In this document: one piece after another, positions 1-8,425 of the stretch | Layout of the letters: each line of letters starts with the position of its first letter | Numbering within the stretch: position 1 is the first letter of the stretch | From: Ligilactobacillus agilis DSM 20509 | GTDB taxonomy: Bacteria > Bacillota > Bacilli > Lactobacillales > Lactobacillaceae | Reading direction: 5' to 3' | Length of the DNA stretch: 52,553 nt | Assembly (NCBI RefSeq): GCF_001436215.1 | Contig: NZ_AYYP01000032.1 | Location: 1 to 52,553 of the forward strand | The notes under the pieces: model-generated | Database searches by the model: none | The model's input: the letters and a program-made list of their open reading frames with translations, nothing else | Told to the model about the DNA's origin: nothing | Translations under genes and position numbers: made by a program

Positions 1-435
1 ACCGCATAGTCTATTTTATATATTTAAACTGTATACTTGACAGGACATAGTGCCCAAGACGGTTTTTTAAGGCTTATGGCTAGCCAAGCCACCTTAAAAA
101 CAGACTAAAAACCAATAATCAAGATTACTCTGGGGCCCTATCAATCCCTCGCTGCCTACAGCTTTTCCAAGTAATTTTTCACATATTCCTATATATACAT
201 TCTAGCATAAAGTATAGTGCAAAACCAAAAATAACTAAACTATTTCTGAAAACAACCTATAAGTTCCATCAACTTATATATAAGTTTAGAATTATAAGAA
301 ACTTTATCTTAGTCGCATAGTTCTAACTATCTTTTGAACTTGTCTAACATGTATATACATTTTAAGCTAAAATATATTATACACTATTTTCATTATTTTA
401 CACAACCCTTTTTTGTTTTTTTAATCGCACTCCCA
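1..435. other. AT-rich non-coding left edge
   Basis: No convincing gene on either strand. The stretch holds two perfect palindromes: a 16-bp one at 271-286 (arm AACTTATA) and a 12-bp one at 349-360 (arm ATGTAT). Neither is placed against an obvious promoter and neither is followed by a T-run, so they are not clear terminators. I see no riboswitch, tRNA or insertion-sequence end here. Confidence 0.5.
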
Positions 436-480
436 TAAAAAAATCCGTTTTGCGGATAAATCATTTTCCCGCAAAACGGC
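436..480 (-). terminator. Intrinsic terminator after the ychF/DUF1129 operon
   Basis: An 11-bp inverted repeat (CCGTTTTGCGG at 445-455 with CCGCAAAACGG at 469-479), followed on the minus strand by a T-rich run, sits 20 bp past the stop of the DUF1129 gene. Confidence 0.85.
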
Positions 481-499
481 CGCTTAAGTTTGCTAGCTT

Positions 500-1234
500 T
501 TACCGAAAGACCCGTTGGAAACCTAGCTTGCCCTTTAAGTAGTAACGAACCCCAAAGCCGACTACCGCTAAGATAGCGTAGATAATTGGGCTCAAGACCA
601 CGTTAATTGAAGCTGGGATTAAGGCGACTAAATAGAAGATGACCATCCAAACCGCAATCAAAGCAATTGTAGATAAAATCATGTGCACCCACTTGTGCTT
701 ATGCTTGTTGAGGTTTTCCGGTAACATAGCCGTGTAGAAGTAGGCTAACCCAATCCCGGCAATTACTGAAGTGGTTAATAGCGTCAGCCACCCGCCACTT
801 GCTTGGGTTTGAGCGTTGCCCCCGAAGAAGCCCATGAGTGAGTACATTGCACAAAAGAGGATAAACATAATTAAGCCGTTATCCAAGGCCACCACCCAAA
901 ACTTTTGATTTTGCGCTGGGGCTGCTTCTTTCTTAGCCGGACCATCGACTAATTCCTTAGCCTTTTCTTGAACCGGACCGTACAACTTGGTAGCCGTATA
1001 CCCTTGTTTTTGAACCTTCTTTAATTCTTGATACATAGTCTCTAGGATGTCGTTTTTCTTTTCATAATCCATTCCTCGTTCATCCAAGGCCTTATCTAAA
1101 TGAAAGAGGTAGTCTTCATTTCGCTTAGTCAAGCCATCGAACTTACCGCCCCTAACAGTCACTTCTTGTTCCCGCACTTGAGCTTGTTGTTGGCTGGCCG
1201 CTTGATTTTTTTCACGATTTGTTTGCTCTGCCAC
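500..1234 (-). CDS. DUF1129 family membrane protein
   Basis: This is a 244-residue protein with a soluble, charged, helical N-terminal half (about residues 1-110) and a C-terminal half with four or five hydrophobic membrane segments (about 115-240), ending in a short basic tail. The layout and the position directly behind ychF match the DUF1129 family of lactic acid bacteria. Its function is unknown. It starts 18 bp after the ychF stop, so it is probably the last gene of the segregation/translation operon, and a strong terminator follows. A role at the membrane is inferred from the hydrophobic half only. Confidence 0.85.
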   Translation of the reverse strand: MAEQTNREKNQAASQQQAQVREQEVTVRGGKFDGLTKRNEDYLFHLDKALDERGMDYEKKNDILETMYQELKKVQKQGYTATKLYGPVQEKAKELVDGPAKKEAAPAQNQKFWVVALDNGLIMFILFCAMYSLMGFFGGNAQTQASGGWLTLLTTSVIAGIGLAYFYTAMLPENLNKHKHKWVHMILSTIALIAVWMVIFYLVALIPASINVVLSPIIYAILAVVGFGVRYYLKGKLGFQRVFR

Positions 1235-1252
1235 AATGGTTTCCTCCCTTAC

Positions 1253-2353
1253 TTAGACGTTAAATCTAAATTCAATAATATCGCCATCTTGAACCTGGTA
1301 TTCTTTTCCTTCAGACCGCAACCGACCGGCTTCACGGACCGCCTGCATACTACCGTATTTATCTAAGTCTTCAAAGGAAACTGTTTCTGCCCGGATAAAG
1401 CCTCGTTCAAAGTCTGAGTGAATTATCCCTGCCACTTGAGGAGCCTTCATCCCTTGCTTGAAGGTCCAAGCCCGGGTTTCTTTGCCACCGGCAGTAAAGA
1501 AGGTAGCTAACCCTAAGAGCTTGTATGAGGCCTTGATTAAGCAATCTAAACCTGATTCCTTAACCCCTAAGTCTTCCAAGAAGAATTGACGTTCATCGTC
1601 ATCTAATTCGGCAATTTCTTCTTCCGTCCGGGCAGAAATAGCTAAGGCTTGTGCCCCTTCAGCTTCAGCAAATTGCTTTACTTCTTGGTAATACTTACTT
1701 TCCTCTGGATTAGCAATATAGTCATCAGAGATGTTTGCCACGTATAAAACCGGTTTAGAAGTCAATAAGAAGAGACCCTTAACAATCTTTTTTTCTTCAT
1801 CATTGAATTCGATTGACCGCACGGCTTTACCGGCTTCTAGGACAGGCTTAATCTTCTTAAGTACTTCAAATTCAGCCACGGCAGCCTTATCCTTAGTCCG
1901 GGCCACCTTTTCCACCCGCGCATACCGCTTGTTGATGGAATCAAGGTCGGCTAAAACCAATTCTAAGTTGATGGTGTCGATATCTTCTAGGGGCGCCACC
2001 TTATTAGCAACGTGGGTAATGTTATCATCATCAAATGCCCGTACAACGTGCACGATAGCATCAACCTGCCGAATGTTTTCTAAGAACTTATTTCCTAGTC
2101 CTTCACCCTTACTTGCACCCTTAACAATCCCCGCAATATCGGTAAATTCAAAGGTGGTGTGAATAATCTTAGCGGCTGGAATTAGTTCATCGATGCGTGC
2201 CAACCGTTCGTCAGGAACTTCCACCATCCCCACATTAGGTTCAATTGTCGCAAAGGGATAGTTAGCCATTTCGGCCCCTGCCTTAGTAATCGCGTTAAAT
2301 AAAGTTGACTTACCCACGTTAGGTAAGCCGACAATTCCTGCAGTTAATGCCAT
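1253..2353 (-). CDS. ychF: Ribosome-binding ATPase YchF (Obg-family, OLA1-like)
   Basis: A TRAFAC-class nucleotide-binding protein of 366 residues. The P-loop GLPNVGKST lies near the N-terminus, the switch region follows (DIAGIVKGASKGEGLGN), and the C-terminus carries a TGS domain ending EFRFNV. YchF proteins prefer ATP over GTP and bind ribosomes. An upstream in-frame GTG at 2365 would add four residues, but the Shine-Dalgarno AAGAAAGAG lies about 10 bases before the ATG at 2353 and touches the GTG, so I chose the ATG. It sits 18 bp after the DUF951 gene in the same operon. Confidence 0.95.
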   Translation of the reverse strand: MALTAGIVGLPNVGKSTLFNAITKAGAEMANYPFATIEPNVGMVEVPDERLARIDELIPAAKIIHTTFEFTDIAGIVKGASKGEGLGNKFLENIRQVDAIVHVVRAFDDDNITHVANKVAPLEDIDTINLELVLADLDSINKRYARVEKVARTKDKAAVAEFEVLKKIKPVLEAGKAVRSIEFNDEEKKIVKGLFLLTSKPVLYVANISDDYIANPEESKYYQEVKQFAEAEGAQALAISARTEEEIAELDDDERQFFLEDLGVKESGLDCLIKASYKLLGLATFFTAGGKETRAWTFKQGMKAPQVAGIIHSDFERGFIRAETVSFEDLDKYGSMQAVREAGRLRSEGKEYQVQDGDIIEFRFNV

Positions 2354-2371
2354 CTTTTCTGTCACTCTTTC

Positions 2372-2560
2372 TTAATTATTTTCTGCTGTCTCTAGAACTT
2401 TCTTCATTTTCTTTTCAAATTCCCGCCGGGGCAGCATGATGAGGCGGCCACAACCTGTGCACTTAATCTTAATGTCGGCCCCTAATCTGATAATTTCCCA
2501 GCGATTAAGGCCACACGGATGTGGTTTCTTCATTTCAACGATATCATGTAAATTATACAT
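2372..2560 (-). CDS. DUF951 family small zinc-ribbon-like protein
   Basis: A 62-residue basic protein with the sequence MKKPHPCG near residue 11 and a CTGCGR pair near residue 35. These cysteines look like a small zinc knuckle. The family (DUF951, yyaB/yyzM-like) is conserved next to parB and ychF in Firmicutes and has no established function. The start is supported by AAGGGGG eight bases upstream. The gene begins 12 bp after parB and is followed closely by ychF, so it is cotranscribed. Confidence 0.9.
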   Translation of the reverse strand: MYNLHDIVEMKKPHPCGLNRWEIIRLGADIKIKCTGCGRLIMLPRREFEKKMKKVLETAENN

Positions 2561-2572
2561 TAAAAAGCCCCC

Positions 2573-3436
2573 TTAATCTAAACTTATCTGCAAAATCTCT
2601 AAAATTCGGTTAAAATCCTCGGTGGAATAATAGTCTATCTCAATTTTACCCTGAGCCTTTTTCCCCTGGGGCTTAACCTCTACCTTGGTCCCTAATTTCT
2701 CTGCTAGTAGCTGAGCTGTTTCTTGATAATAAAGCGCGTATTGATTAGTTGCTTTAACTGGCTTAGGCTTTACCTTGTTAGTCCCGTTAAGCTTAGCCAC
2801 TAGCTCCGTTAGCTGCCGGACCGTCAAGCCTTCACTCACCGTTTTTTGGGCCAGTTGCGCTAACTTGCTCTTATCGTTTAAGGACAGAAGGGTCCGGGCC
2901 TGGGCCATCGAGAGCTCACCGGCTCGCAGGGATTGTTTTACCTTGGGGGGTAAGCCTAACAAGCGGAGGTAATTAGCGATATAAGGCCTTGACTTACCCA
3001 AGCGCTTAGCTAGCTGGGTTTGGTTTAAGTGTAATTTTTCCATTAAAGTCGCGTATGCTTGTGCTTCTTCTAAAGGATTCAAATCTTCACGTTGCAAATT
3101 TTCCACGACCGCAATCTCCATCATTTCTTCATCACTGATGGTGCGGATAATAGCAGGAATCTGCTTTTGGCCGGCCATTATCGAGGCACGAAAACGTCGT
3201 TCGCCCGCAATTAGCTCGTAGCCCTTTACCTTGGAGGGCCTAACAATCACCGGTTGAAAAACCCCCGTCTTCTTAATTGAATTAGCCAGTTCCTCTAAAG
3301 CGCCTTGGTCAAATACTTTTCTAGGTTGATAGGGGTTAGGCCGCAAATCGTCAAGGCTTAGCTTAACGACTTGATCATCCTTACCATTGGCCAGTTGGGC
3401 TAGCCACTTACTATTGAGTGCTTGTTGCTCTACCAC
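2573..3436 (-). CDS. parB: Chromosome partitioning protein ParB (Spo0J)
   Basis: A ParB/Spo0J CTPase-clamp protein of 287 residues that would load at parS sites near the origin. Visible parts are the N-terminal ParB domain with PNPYQPRK and the CTP-binding GERRFRAS motif, the ENLQREDLNPLEEA box, a central helix-turn-helix (QLAKRLGKSRPYIANYLRLL) and a basic C-terminal dimer domain. The frame opens with a GTG at 3445 directly abutting the noc stop, but AGGTGG lies five bases before a second GTG at 3436, which is the better start. The usual partner gene parA (soj), normally just upstream, is absent. Confidence 0.93.
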   Translation of the reverse strand: MVEQQALNSKWLAQLANGKDDQVVKLSLDDLRPNPYQPRKVFDQGALEELANSIKKTGVFQPVIVRPSKVKGYELIAGERRFRASIMAGQKQIPAIIRTISDEEMMEIAVVENLQREDLNPLEEAQAYATLMEKLHLNQTQLAKRLGKSRPYIANYLRLLGLPPKVKQSLRAGELSMAQARTLLSLNDKSKLAQLAQKTVSEGLTVRQLTELVAKLNGTNKVKPKPVKATNQYALYYQETAQLLAEKLGTKVEVKPQGKKAQGKIEIDYYSTEDFNRILEILQISLD

Positions 3437-3445
3437 TTTGACCAC

Positions 3446-4297
3446 CTACTTTTGGTCGGAGCCATCCAGGGGAATTTCAATGATAATCCGGTGAACCCCT
3501 GGAGCATCTTCTTCACTGGTCGTTACCTTTAAGCCCGTGTCAGTTACCATTTTAACCGACTGCCTAATGGTATTAAGGGCAATCTTGACGTCCTTAGAAC
3601 TTCCCTTAGTCCTAGCCTTGGCCTTCTTTTTAGGTTGAGCCTTGACCTTAGGCGCAGTTATCTTGGCAACCAAAGCCTCAGTTTCCTTGACGGTTAAGTG
3701 GCCTTCTTCAATCTGCTTTAACAGCTCGACTTGTTGCTTATCGTCTAAACTCACCAAGGCCCGGCCGTGGCGTTCTGTCAATTTCCGGTTTAAAATTGCC
3801 CGTTGCACCCCCATGTTAAGCTTGAGCAAGCGCAACTTGTTAGCCACAAACGATTGACTCTTCCCGATTTCACGGGCTAGTTGTAACTGGGTTAACTGGT
3901 TTAACTCCATCAACTTTTGGTAGGACTGGGCCTCTTCGATGGCAGACAAACCTTCCCGCTGTAAGTTTTCGATTACCGCCATGGAGGCTGCCTGAGTATC
4001 ATCCATCTTCTTGATTAAGGCCGGAATCTTTTCCCACTTAAGCCGGTTAACCGCCCGAAACCGCCGCTCACCCGCGATAATTTCATACTTTCCGGCTTCG
4101 TATTCGCGAACCACGATTGGTTGCAATAAGCCGTGCTCCGCAATGGTTGTAGCTAATTCGGCGATACTTTCATCGCTAAAGAGCTTGCGGGGCTGGTAGC
4201 GGTTAGGAATAATCTTTTGGACCTCTAACTCGACAACGTCATTAACCCCTGGTTTAGCACTGACCTCTTTTTTCGATTTAAAAAATGAAAAAGCCAT
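3446..4297 (-). CDS. noc: Nucleoid occlusion protein Noc
   Basis: A ParB paralogue of 283 residues that blocks division over the nucleoid in Firmicutes. It shares the ParB core (NRYQPRK, GERRFRAV, ENLQREGLSAIEEA) and a helix-turn-helix (QLAREIGKSQSFVANKLRLLKL). It differs from the neighbouring parB by its N-terminus, MAFSFFKSKK, which resembles the short membrane-targeting amphipathic helix of Noc. Its place directly after rsmG (12 bp gap) is the standard Noc position. Its stop codon directly abuts the parB frame, where soj would normally intervene. Confidence 0.92.
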   Translation of the reverse strand: MAFSFFKSKKEVSAKPGVNDVVELEVQKIIPNRYQPRKLFSDESIAELATTIAEHGLLQPIVVREYEAGKYEIIAGERRFRAVNRLKWEKIPALIKKMDDTQAASMAVIENLQREGLSAIEEAQSYQKLMELNQLTQLQLAREIGKSQSFVANKLRLLKLNMGVQRAILNRKLTERHGRALVSLDDKQQVELLKQIEEGHLTVKETEALVAKITAPKVKAQPKKKAKARTKGSSKDVKIALNTIRQSVKMVTDTGLKVTTSEEDAPGVHRIIIEIPLDGSDQK

Positions 4298-4309
4298 CCT
4301 AACTCCCCC

Positions 4310-5041
4310 TTACTTTGCTACTAATGGCTGCTTAGCAGGCGTACCTGCCTTACGTGGATATTTCTTAGGTGTTTCCTTTTTCTTAGTAATCACGATAATA
4401 TGCCGCTCATCCCCTAACTTAGGAAGGGTTAGCTCAATATCTTGACTGACCGTTCCTCCGAGCGTGGCGATGGCATAGGTTGCTTCTGCAAGCTCACTTT
4501 CGGCCTTTTGGGCTTTAAGGGCTACAAAGCGTCCGCCTTTTTTAACTAAAGGTAAGCACAATTCGGACAAGACCGTCATCCGCGCAACTGCCCGCGCCGT
4601 CACAATGTCAAAGCTTTCCCGGTAAGGACTCTTTTTGCCGGCAAATTCCTCTGCCCGGGCATGGAAGAAGGCCACCCCCGTTAAATCCAGCTTAGCAGCT
4701 AACTCATTCAAAAAGTTAATCCGCTTGTTTAGTGAGTCAACAATCGTTACTTTAAGCTGGGGGAAAGCAATCTTTAGCGGAATGGATGGGAAGCCGGCAC
4801 CTGCCCCCACATCACACAGACTTAACTCCTCTTTTCTGAGGTCTGTCACCGCAATCCCTGCTAGAATCGAATCATAAAAATGCTTTAGGTAAACTTCCTT
4901 TTCTTCCGTAATGGCAGTCAAATTTAAGTGCTGGTTAGTTTCAACCAAGAATTGATAGTAAATGGCAAACTGTTCTAATTGCCTTGCTGTCAACTCAATT
5001 CCTTGAGCGGCCAATGCTTGGCGGAATTCTTCTGGCGTCAT
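4310..5041 (-). CDS. rsmG: 16S rRNA (guanine(527)-N7)-methyltransferase RsmG
   Basis: A SAM-dependent methyltransferase of 243 residues that would modify G527 of 16S rRNA. The SAM loop [15 protein letters not shown] is at residues 77-91, and VTARAVARM follows with the family's conserved Arg. Length fits the family, with an extra basic Lys/Pro tail. A GGAGG-type ribosome binding site precedes the ATG. It is the first gene of the leftward rsmG-noc-parB-DUF951-ychF-DUF1129 run. Confidence 0.95.
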   Translation of the reverse strand: MTPEEFRQALAAQGIELTARQLEQFAIYYQFLVETNQHLNLTAITEEKEVYLKHFYDSILAGIAVTDLRKEELSLCDVGAGAGFPSIPLKIAFPQLKVTIVDSLNKRINFLNELAAKLDLTGVAFFHARAEEFAGKKSPYRESFDIVTARAVARMTVLSELCLPLVKKGGRFVALKAQKAESELAEATYAIATLGGTVSQDIELTLPKLGDERHIIVITKKKETPKKYPRKAGTPAKQPLVAK

Positions 5042-5059
5042 AATTTTCCTCCGTAATTT

Positions 5060-5082
5060 TGTGAAACAAAATACGTTTCACA
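5060..5082. promoter_or_regulatory. Inverted repeat made of everted parS-like half-sites
   Basis: TGTGAAAC (5060-5067) and GTTTCACA (5075-5082) are separated by 7 bases, just upstream of rsmG. Each arm is close to a half of the ParB site parS (TGTTTCAC/GTGAAACA), but the halves point outward. It could be a degenerate segregation or Noc-related site, a promoter operator, or chance. Confidence 0.3.
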
Positions 5083-5135
5083 GGCTAGTTCTAGTGTAAG
5101 TGATTTAGCCGGTAAAAACAAGCTCTTAGCGCAAG

Positions 5136-5175
5136 CAAAAAACGGTAGCACCCACACAGACGCTACCGTTTTCTC
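5136..5175 (-). terminator. Terminator downstream of pncB
   Basis: AACGGTAGC (5141-5149) pairs with GCTACCGTT (5162-5170), and the minus-strand side runs into TTTTTTGC. It lies 20 bp beyond the pncB stop. Confidence 0.75.
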
Positions 5176-5191
5176 AATTTTTTCTAGCTTA

Positions 5192-6625
5192 TTAGTGCTT
5201 AGCTAGCATTTCCTTTTGCAAGGTGTTTAACTTACTTGTAACGTAGACTGGGAAAATAGCCGGGTTCATCAAGCGCTTAGTTTCAGCTGGTAATTCTTTT
5301 AAGGCAGCCTGGCTATTTGCTTGAATCTTAAAGACGTCACCTTCGAGTTCTTCTACCCGCTTCGTTCCCCTAAGCACCGGCCGTAATAATGGCTTAGCAA
5401 TAAAGTCTTGCAGTACATGTTCTTTTTTGGTTGCCAGTGGGTCGGCCTTAACTACCGATAATGAGTGCCCCAACTTTTCGTCACGAAGGGCAATCACATC
5501 GGCAAAGGCTTGGCCAGAGGTATTATATAGCCGGTAAACTTGCTTAATCCCTGGCAGAGTCACCTTGGTCTTACTTGCGCTGACCTTAATCTTAGGTTCC
5601 ACCTGCCCATCTTCATGCTTAACCGCACAAAGCTTGTAGACCCCACTTAACACGGGGGAGGTAGAAGAAGTAATCATCTTTTCACCCACCCCAAAGTTAT
5701 CAACCTGGGCCCCTTCGTCAAGAATGGATTCGATAATGTATTCATCTAGGGCATTAGAAATCGTAATCTTAGCTTCGGTAAAGCCGGCTTGATCTAACAT
5801 CTTTCTAGCCTTCTTGGTTAATTCGGTCACATCTCCAGAATCAATTCTAATTCCAATGTTAGCGTCCACACCCTCAGTCTTTAGTTGTTCAAAGACCTTG
5901 ATGGCATTAGGAATCCCCGAGTTCAAGATGTCATAGGTATCGACTAATAAAGAACAGTTGTGGGGATTTTGCCGGGCCCAGGCTTCAAAGGCTGCTAGTT
6001 CGGTTGGGAAAGACTCAATCCAACTGTGAGCCATTGTCCCGGCCACCGGAATGTTAAATTTCTTTCCGGCTAAGAGGTTAGAAGTCAACTTCGCCCCCCC
6101 AATAATCGTTGCCCGCGCCCCGTAAATCGAGGCATCTGGCCCTTGTGCCCGGCGGGACCCAAATTCCATCACGGCCCGGCCCTTGGCTGAAGCCACAATC
6201 CGGCGGGCCTTAGATGCAATTAAGGTCTGGTGGTTAATCAAGTTAAGCAACATTGTTTCATATAATTGGGCTTGGATTAATGGACCTTGTACCGTAACCA
6301 CGGATTCACCGGAAAAGACCGGCGTCCCTTCTTCAATCGTCCAAACCTCACATTGATTTTGAAAATCTGCTAAGTACGCTAAAAATTCTTCACTAAATAA
6401 GTCTAACTCCCGTAGGTAATCTAACTCACTAGCAGACAAGTGGAATTTTTCAACGGCTTCGACCGCTTGTTTCACCCCGGCAAGAACCACAAAGCTGCCG
6501 TTGTCAGGCAGGTTTCTAAAGAAGATGTCAAATACACCCTCTTCTTTTGGCAACTCTTGGTAAAAGGCATTTGCCATTGTAAATTCGTATAAGTCTGTAA
6601 GTAAAGCCAGTTTCTCTGGATTCAT
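5192..6625 (-). CDS. pncB: Nicotinate phosphoribosyltransferase
   Basis: This NAPRTase of 477 residues would convert nicotinate and PRPP to nicotinate mononucleotide, the first step of NAD salvage by the Preiss-Handler route. Family signatures are the N-terminal LLTDLYEFTMANAFY, the EFGSRRAQGPDASIYGAR phosphoribosyl-binding segment and RIDSGDVTEL. Length is typical. A GAGGAGAA ribosome binding site precedes the ATG. The gene upstream on the same strand encodes an NrtR-like repressor, and a perfect palindrome lies in the presumed pncB promoter, so NAD-responsive control is likely (inference). Confidence 0.95.
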   Translation of the reverse strand: MNPEKLALLTDLYEFTMANAFYQELPKEEGVFDIFFRNLPDNGSFVVLAGVKQAVEAVEKFHLSASELDYLRELDLFSEEFLAYLADFQNQCEVWTIEEGTPVFSGESVVTVQGPLIQAQLYETMLLNLINHQTLIASKARRIVASAKGRAVMEFGSRRAQGPDASIYGARATIIGGAKLTSNLLAGKKFNIPVAGTMAHSWIESFPTELAAFEAWARQNPHNCSLLVDTYDILNSGIPNAIKVFEQLKTEGVDANIGIRIDSGDVTELTKKARKMLDQAGFTEAKITISNALDEYIIESILDEGAQVDNFGVGEKMITSSTSPVLSGVYKLCAVKHEDGQVEPKIKVSASKTKVTLPGIKQVYRLYNTSGQAFADVIALRDEKLGHSLSVVKADPLATKKEHVLQDFIAKPLLRPVLRGTKRVEELEGDVFKIQANSQAALKELPAETKRLMNPAIFPVYVTSKLNTLQKEMLAKH

Positions 6626-6648
6626 AAAAATTCTCCTCGGTTTCGATT

Positions 6649-6667
6649 AAAAGTAAAAATTACTTTT
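6649..6667 (-). promoter_or_regulatory. Candidate NrtR operator in the pncB promoter
   Basis: A perfect palindrome AAAAGTAA-AAA-TTACTTTT lies 24 bp upstream of the pncB start. On the minus strand it falls largely within the 17-bp spacer between a TTTTCA -35-like and a TTTAAT -10-like hexamer, where a repressor would block transcription. Assignment to the neighbouring NrtR-like protein is inference. Confidence 0.5.
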
Positions 6668-6742
6668 TTGAAAATAACCTGTTAATTTAATATATTGCTA
6701 TTAACATAACAAAAAAACACCTGCTTGACAAGCGTTTTCTTG

Positions 6743-7498
6743 CTATAATTTTAAGCGGTACAAGCGCGGAGGCCGCCCCGGCCGACCAGCCGTGGCCATG
6801 CCGACGTCTTTTAGGAGGTGGCCGTGGGTCTTTTTGAAGTTAGAGTTATCAATTTGCTTGAGGGTCGTCATCAAAAAGGGGGCGTAGACGCTTCTGGCTT
6901 CCTTTAGGGTAAAGGTATTGCCCAGGATTAATAAGATATTGGGCTGATAGTCCAGCTTATTTTTTATCCGGGTAGCTGCTACCTGAAAAATCCACTCGTG
7001 ATCAAAGGCTAGGTGGGCTTGCCCACTAGCTAGTGGTTGGTCGTAGTAAGCCTGCTCCGTTTGTGCCTGGCTAGCCCAAAACAGCTTTTGGCCGCTGACT
7101 AGGCAGTATTTTTCTGCCTGGTAGCCAAACCGAAACCACCGGACTTCACTTGCGCCATAGCCAGCTCTAAGGGTTGGCATTTCCGGTAAAAAGGTCATGT
7201 AGGCCAAGGAAATAGCCCGTTCTTTTTTAGTCCGCTTAGGGTTGGTAAAGGTCGCCAACTGCTCCGTATGAAACGAGGCCAACTCTAGGCCGATTTTTTC
7301 CTTCACTAACCGCAAGGCCGCCTGGTCTGCACTCTCCTTGGTCCGCATAAAGGTTTCTGGCAGCGCCCACCGGTTCTTATAAGGAGCGCTAGCACGTTTG
7401 ACCAATAGCAGGTAAACTTGTTCGCTAGCCCGGTCAAAACTCCAAATTAGGTTAACAATGTTGATTAAGGGCCGTTCTAATAATTCTACTCCTGCCAT
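6743..7498 (-). CDS. nrtR: NrtR-like Nudix transcriptional regulator of NAD metabolism
   Basis: A 251-residue protein with an N-terminal Nudix fold (about 8-150) and a C-terminal winged-helix region (about 155-251) ending GRPGRPPRLYRL, which resembles the GRPARLYRF end of NrtR repressors. The Nudix box is degenerate: the region ALPETFMRT...RLVKEKIGLE lacks the full REUXEEXGU set, as expected for a sensor rather than a hydrolase. NrtR proteins bind ADP-ribose-type ligands and repress NAD-biosynthesis genes. The adjacent downstream gene is pncB, which supports the assignment. AGGAAGGA precedes the ATG. Confidence 0.75.
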   Translation of the reverse strand: MAGVELLERPLINIVNLIWSFDRASEQVYLLLVKRASAPYKNRWALPETFMRTKESADQAALRLVKEKIGLELASFHTEQLATFTNPKRTKKERAISLAYMTFLPEMPTLRAGYGASEVRWFRFGYQAEKYCLVSGQKLFWASQAQTEQAYYDQPLASGQAHLAFDHEWIFQVAATRIKNKLDYQPNILLILGNTFTLKEARSVYAPFLMTTLKQIDNSNFKKTHGHLLKDVGMATAGRPGRPPRLYRLKL

Positions 7499-7611
7499 CG
7501 AATTTTCCTTCCTAACTTAAATTCTTACCTTAAGTATAACACAAGCTAACTTTAACCTAGCTAATGCTATAATTAATGAAACACTACCCTGATTAAGAAA
7601 GGATCAACTTT

Positions 7612-8379
7612 ATGCCTAGTTTTACTTTAAATGAACCAACCTTACTCCAAAACCCCCGCCTCCACTTAAACCTCCCCTACGCATTCAAAAGCGAACGGGC
7701 CTTACGCTTGCACCTCATCGAACCAGCAACTAGCAAGGGTCACTACCCACTAATTATCTTCTCTGCGGGGACAAACTTTACTAATGACGACTTGAGTCAC
7801 TACTTTTATCCACTCATGCAACTAGCCCAACAAGGTTTCGTCATTGCCTTAGTGGAAGTGCGCCCTAAAGATGTGGCCCCCTTTCCGGCCCAAACTAGCG
7901 ACCTCCTCAGCGCTAGCCGTTACCTTCTTGGCCACGCCTACCAATATCAAATTGACCCTTACCGCTACTTTTTGTGGGGGCACGGTGCTAGTGCTAGCTA
8001 CTCTAGCCTTTTAGCTAGTCTAACCGCCACCAACCAAGCCTTCAATGATGAAGATTGCCGCATGCAGGCTTTAAACTACCAAGCTTGCATCTGCTTTGGC
8101 TTAACTAGCCTCAAACCCACCAGTTCTTACTTTGCTAACCAGTCAGCTGACTTATTTTCTTACTGGGGGAAAAGGGACCTCAAAGATAACTTATATATAC
8201 AAGTAGGTTCAGAAGCTGACAATTTATTTTTAAATTTAGATTTACTAGCTCACCCCAGTCAAAAAAAGAGTCTAGTTTACTATACCCCAGCTAAAAAAGC
8301 CCTTGATGACAGCTTTTTTAGTCCTTATCTAATAAATATTGTTCAAAACTTTCTTAAACAAAAAGTTAAGAAAAAATAA
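7612..8379 (+). CDS. Alpha/beta-hydrolase-like protein with altered nucleophile elbow
   Basis: A 255-residue cytosolic protein with the look of a PAF-acetylhydrolase or dienelactone-hydrolase-like fold: YPLIIFSAGTN near residue 45 (oxyanion strand), then FVIALVEVRP, and FLWGHGASASY at 120-130 where the nucleophile elbow G-x-S-x-G should be. The serine position is Gly126 (G-H-G-A), so the usual nucleophile is missing. Ser128 is out of register. It may be inactive or use another residue. An extended -10 (TGCTATAAT, 7565-7573) and AAGAAAGGA precede the ATG. The gene is divergent from nrtR. No specific function is claimed. Confidence 0.55.
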   Translation: MPSFTLNEPTLLQNPRLHLNLPYAFKSERALRLHLIEPATSKGHYPLIIFSAGTNFTNDDLSHYFYPLMQLAQQGFVIALVEVRPKDVAPFPAQTSDLLSASRYLLGHAYQYQIDPYRYFLWGHGASASYSSLLASLTATNQAFNDEDCRMQALNYQACICFGLTSLKPTSSYFANQSADLFSYWGKRDLKDNLYIQVGSEADNLFLNLDLLAHPSQKKSLVYYTPAKKALDDSFFSPYLINIVQNFLKQKVKKK

Positions 8380-8425
8380 CTTTTTGTTATTTTTCATATT
8401 TTGTTCACAAAAAATTCACATTTTC

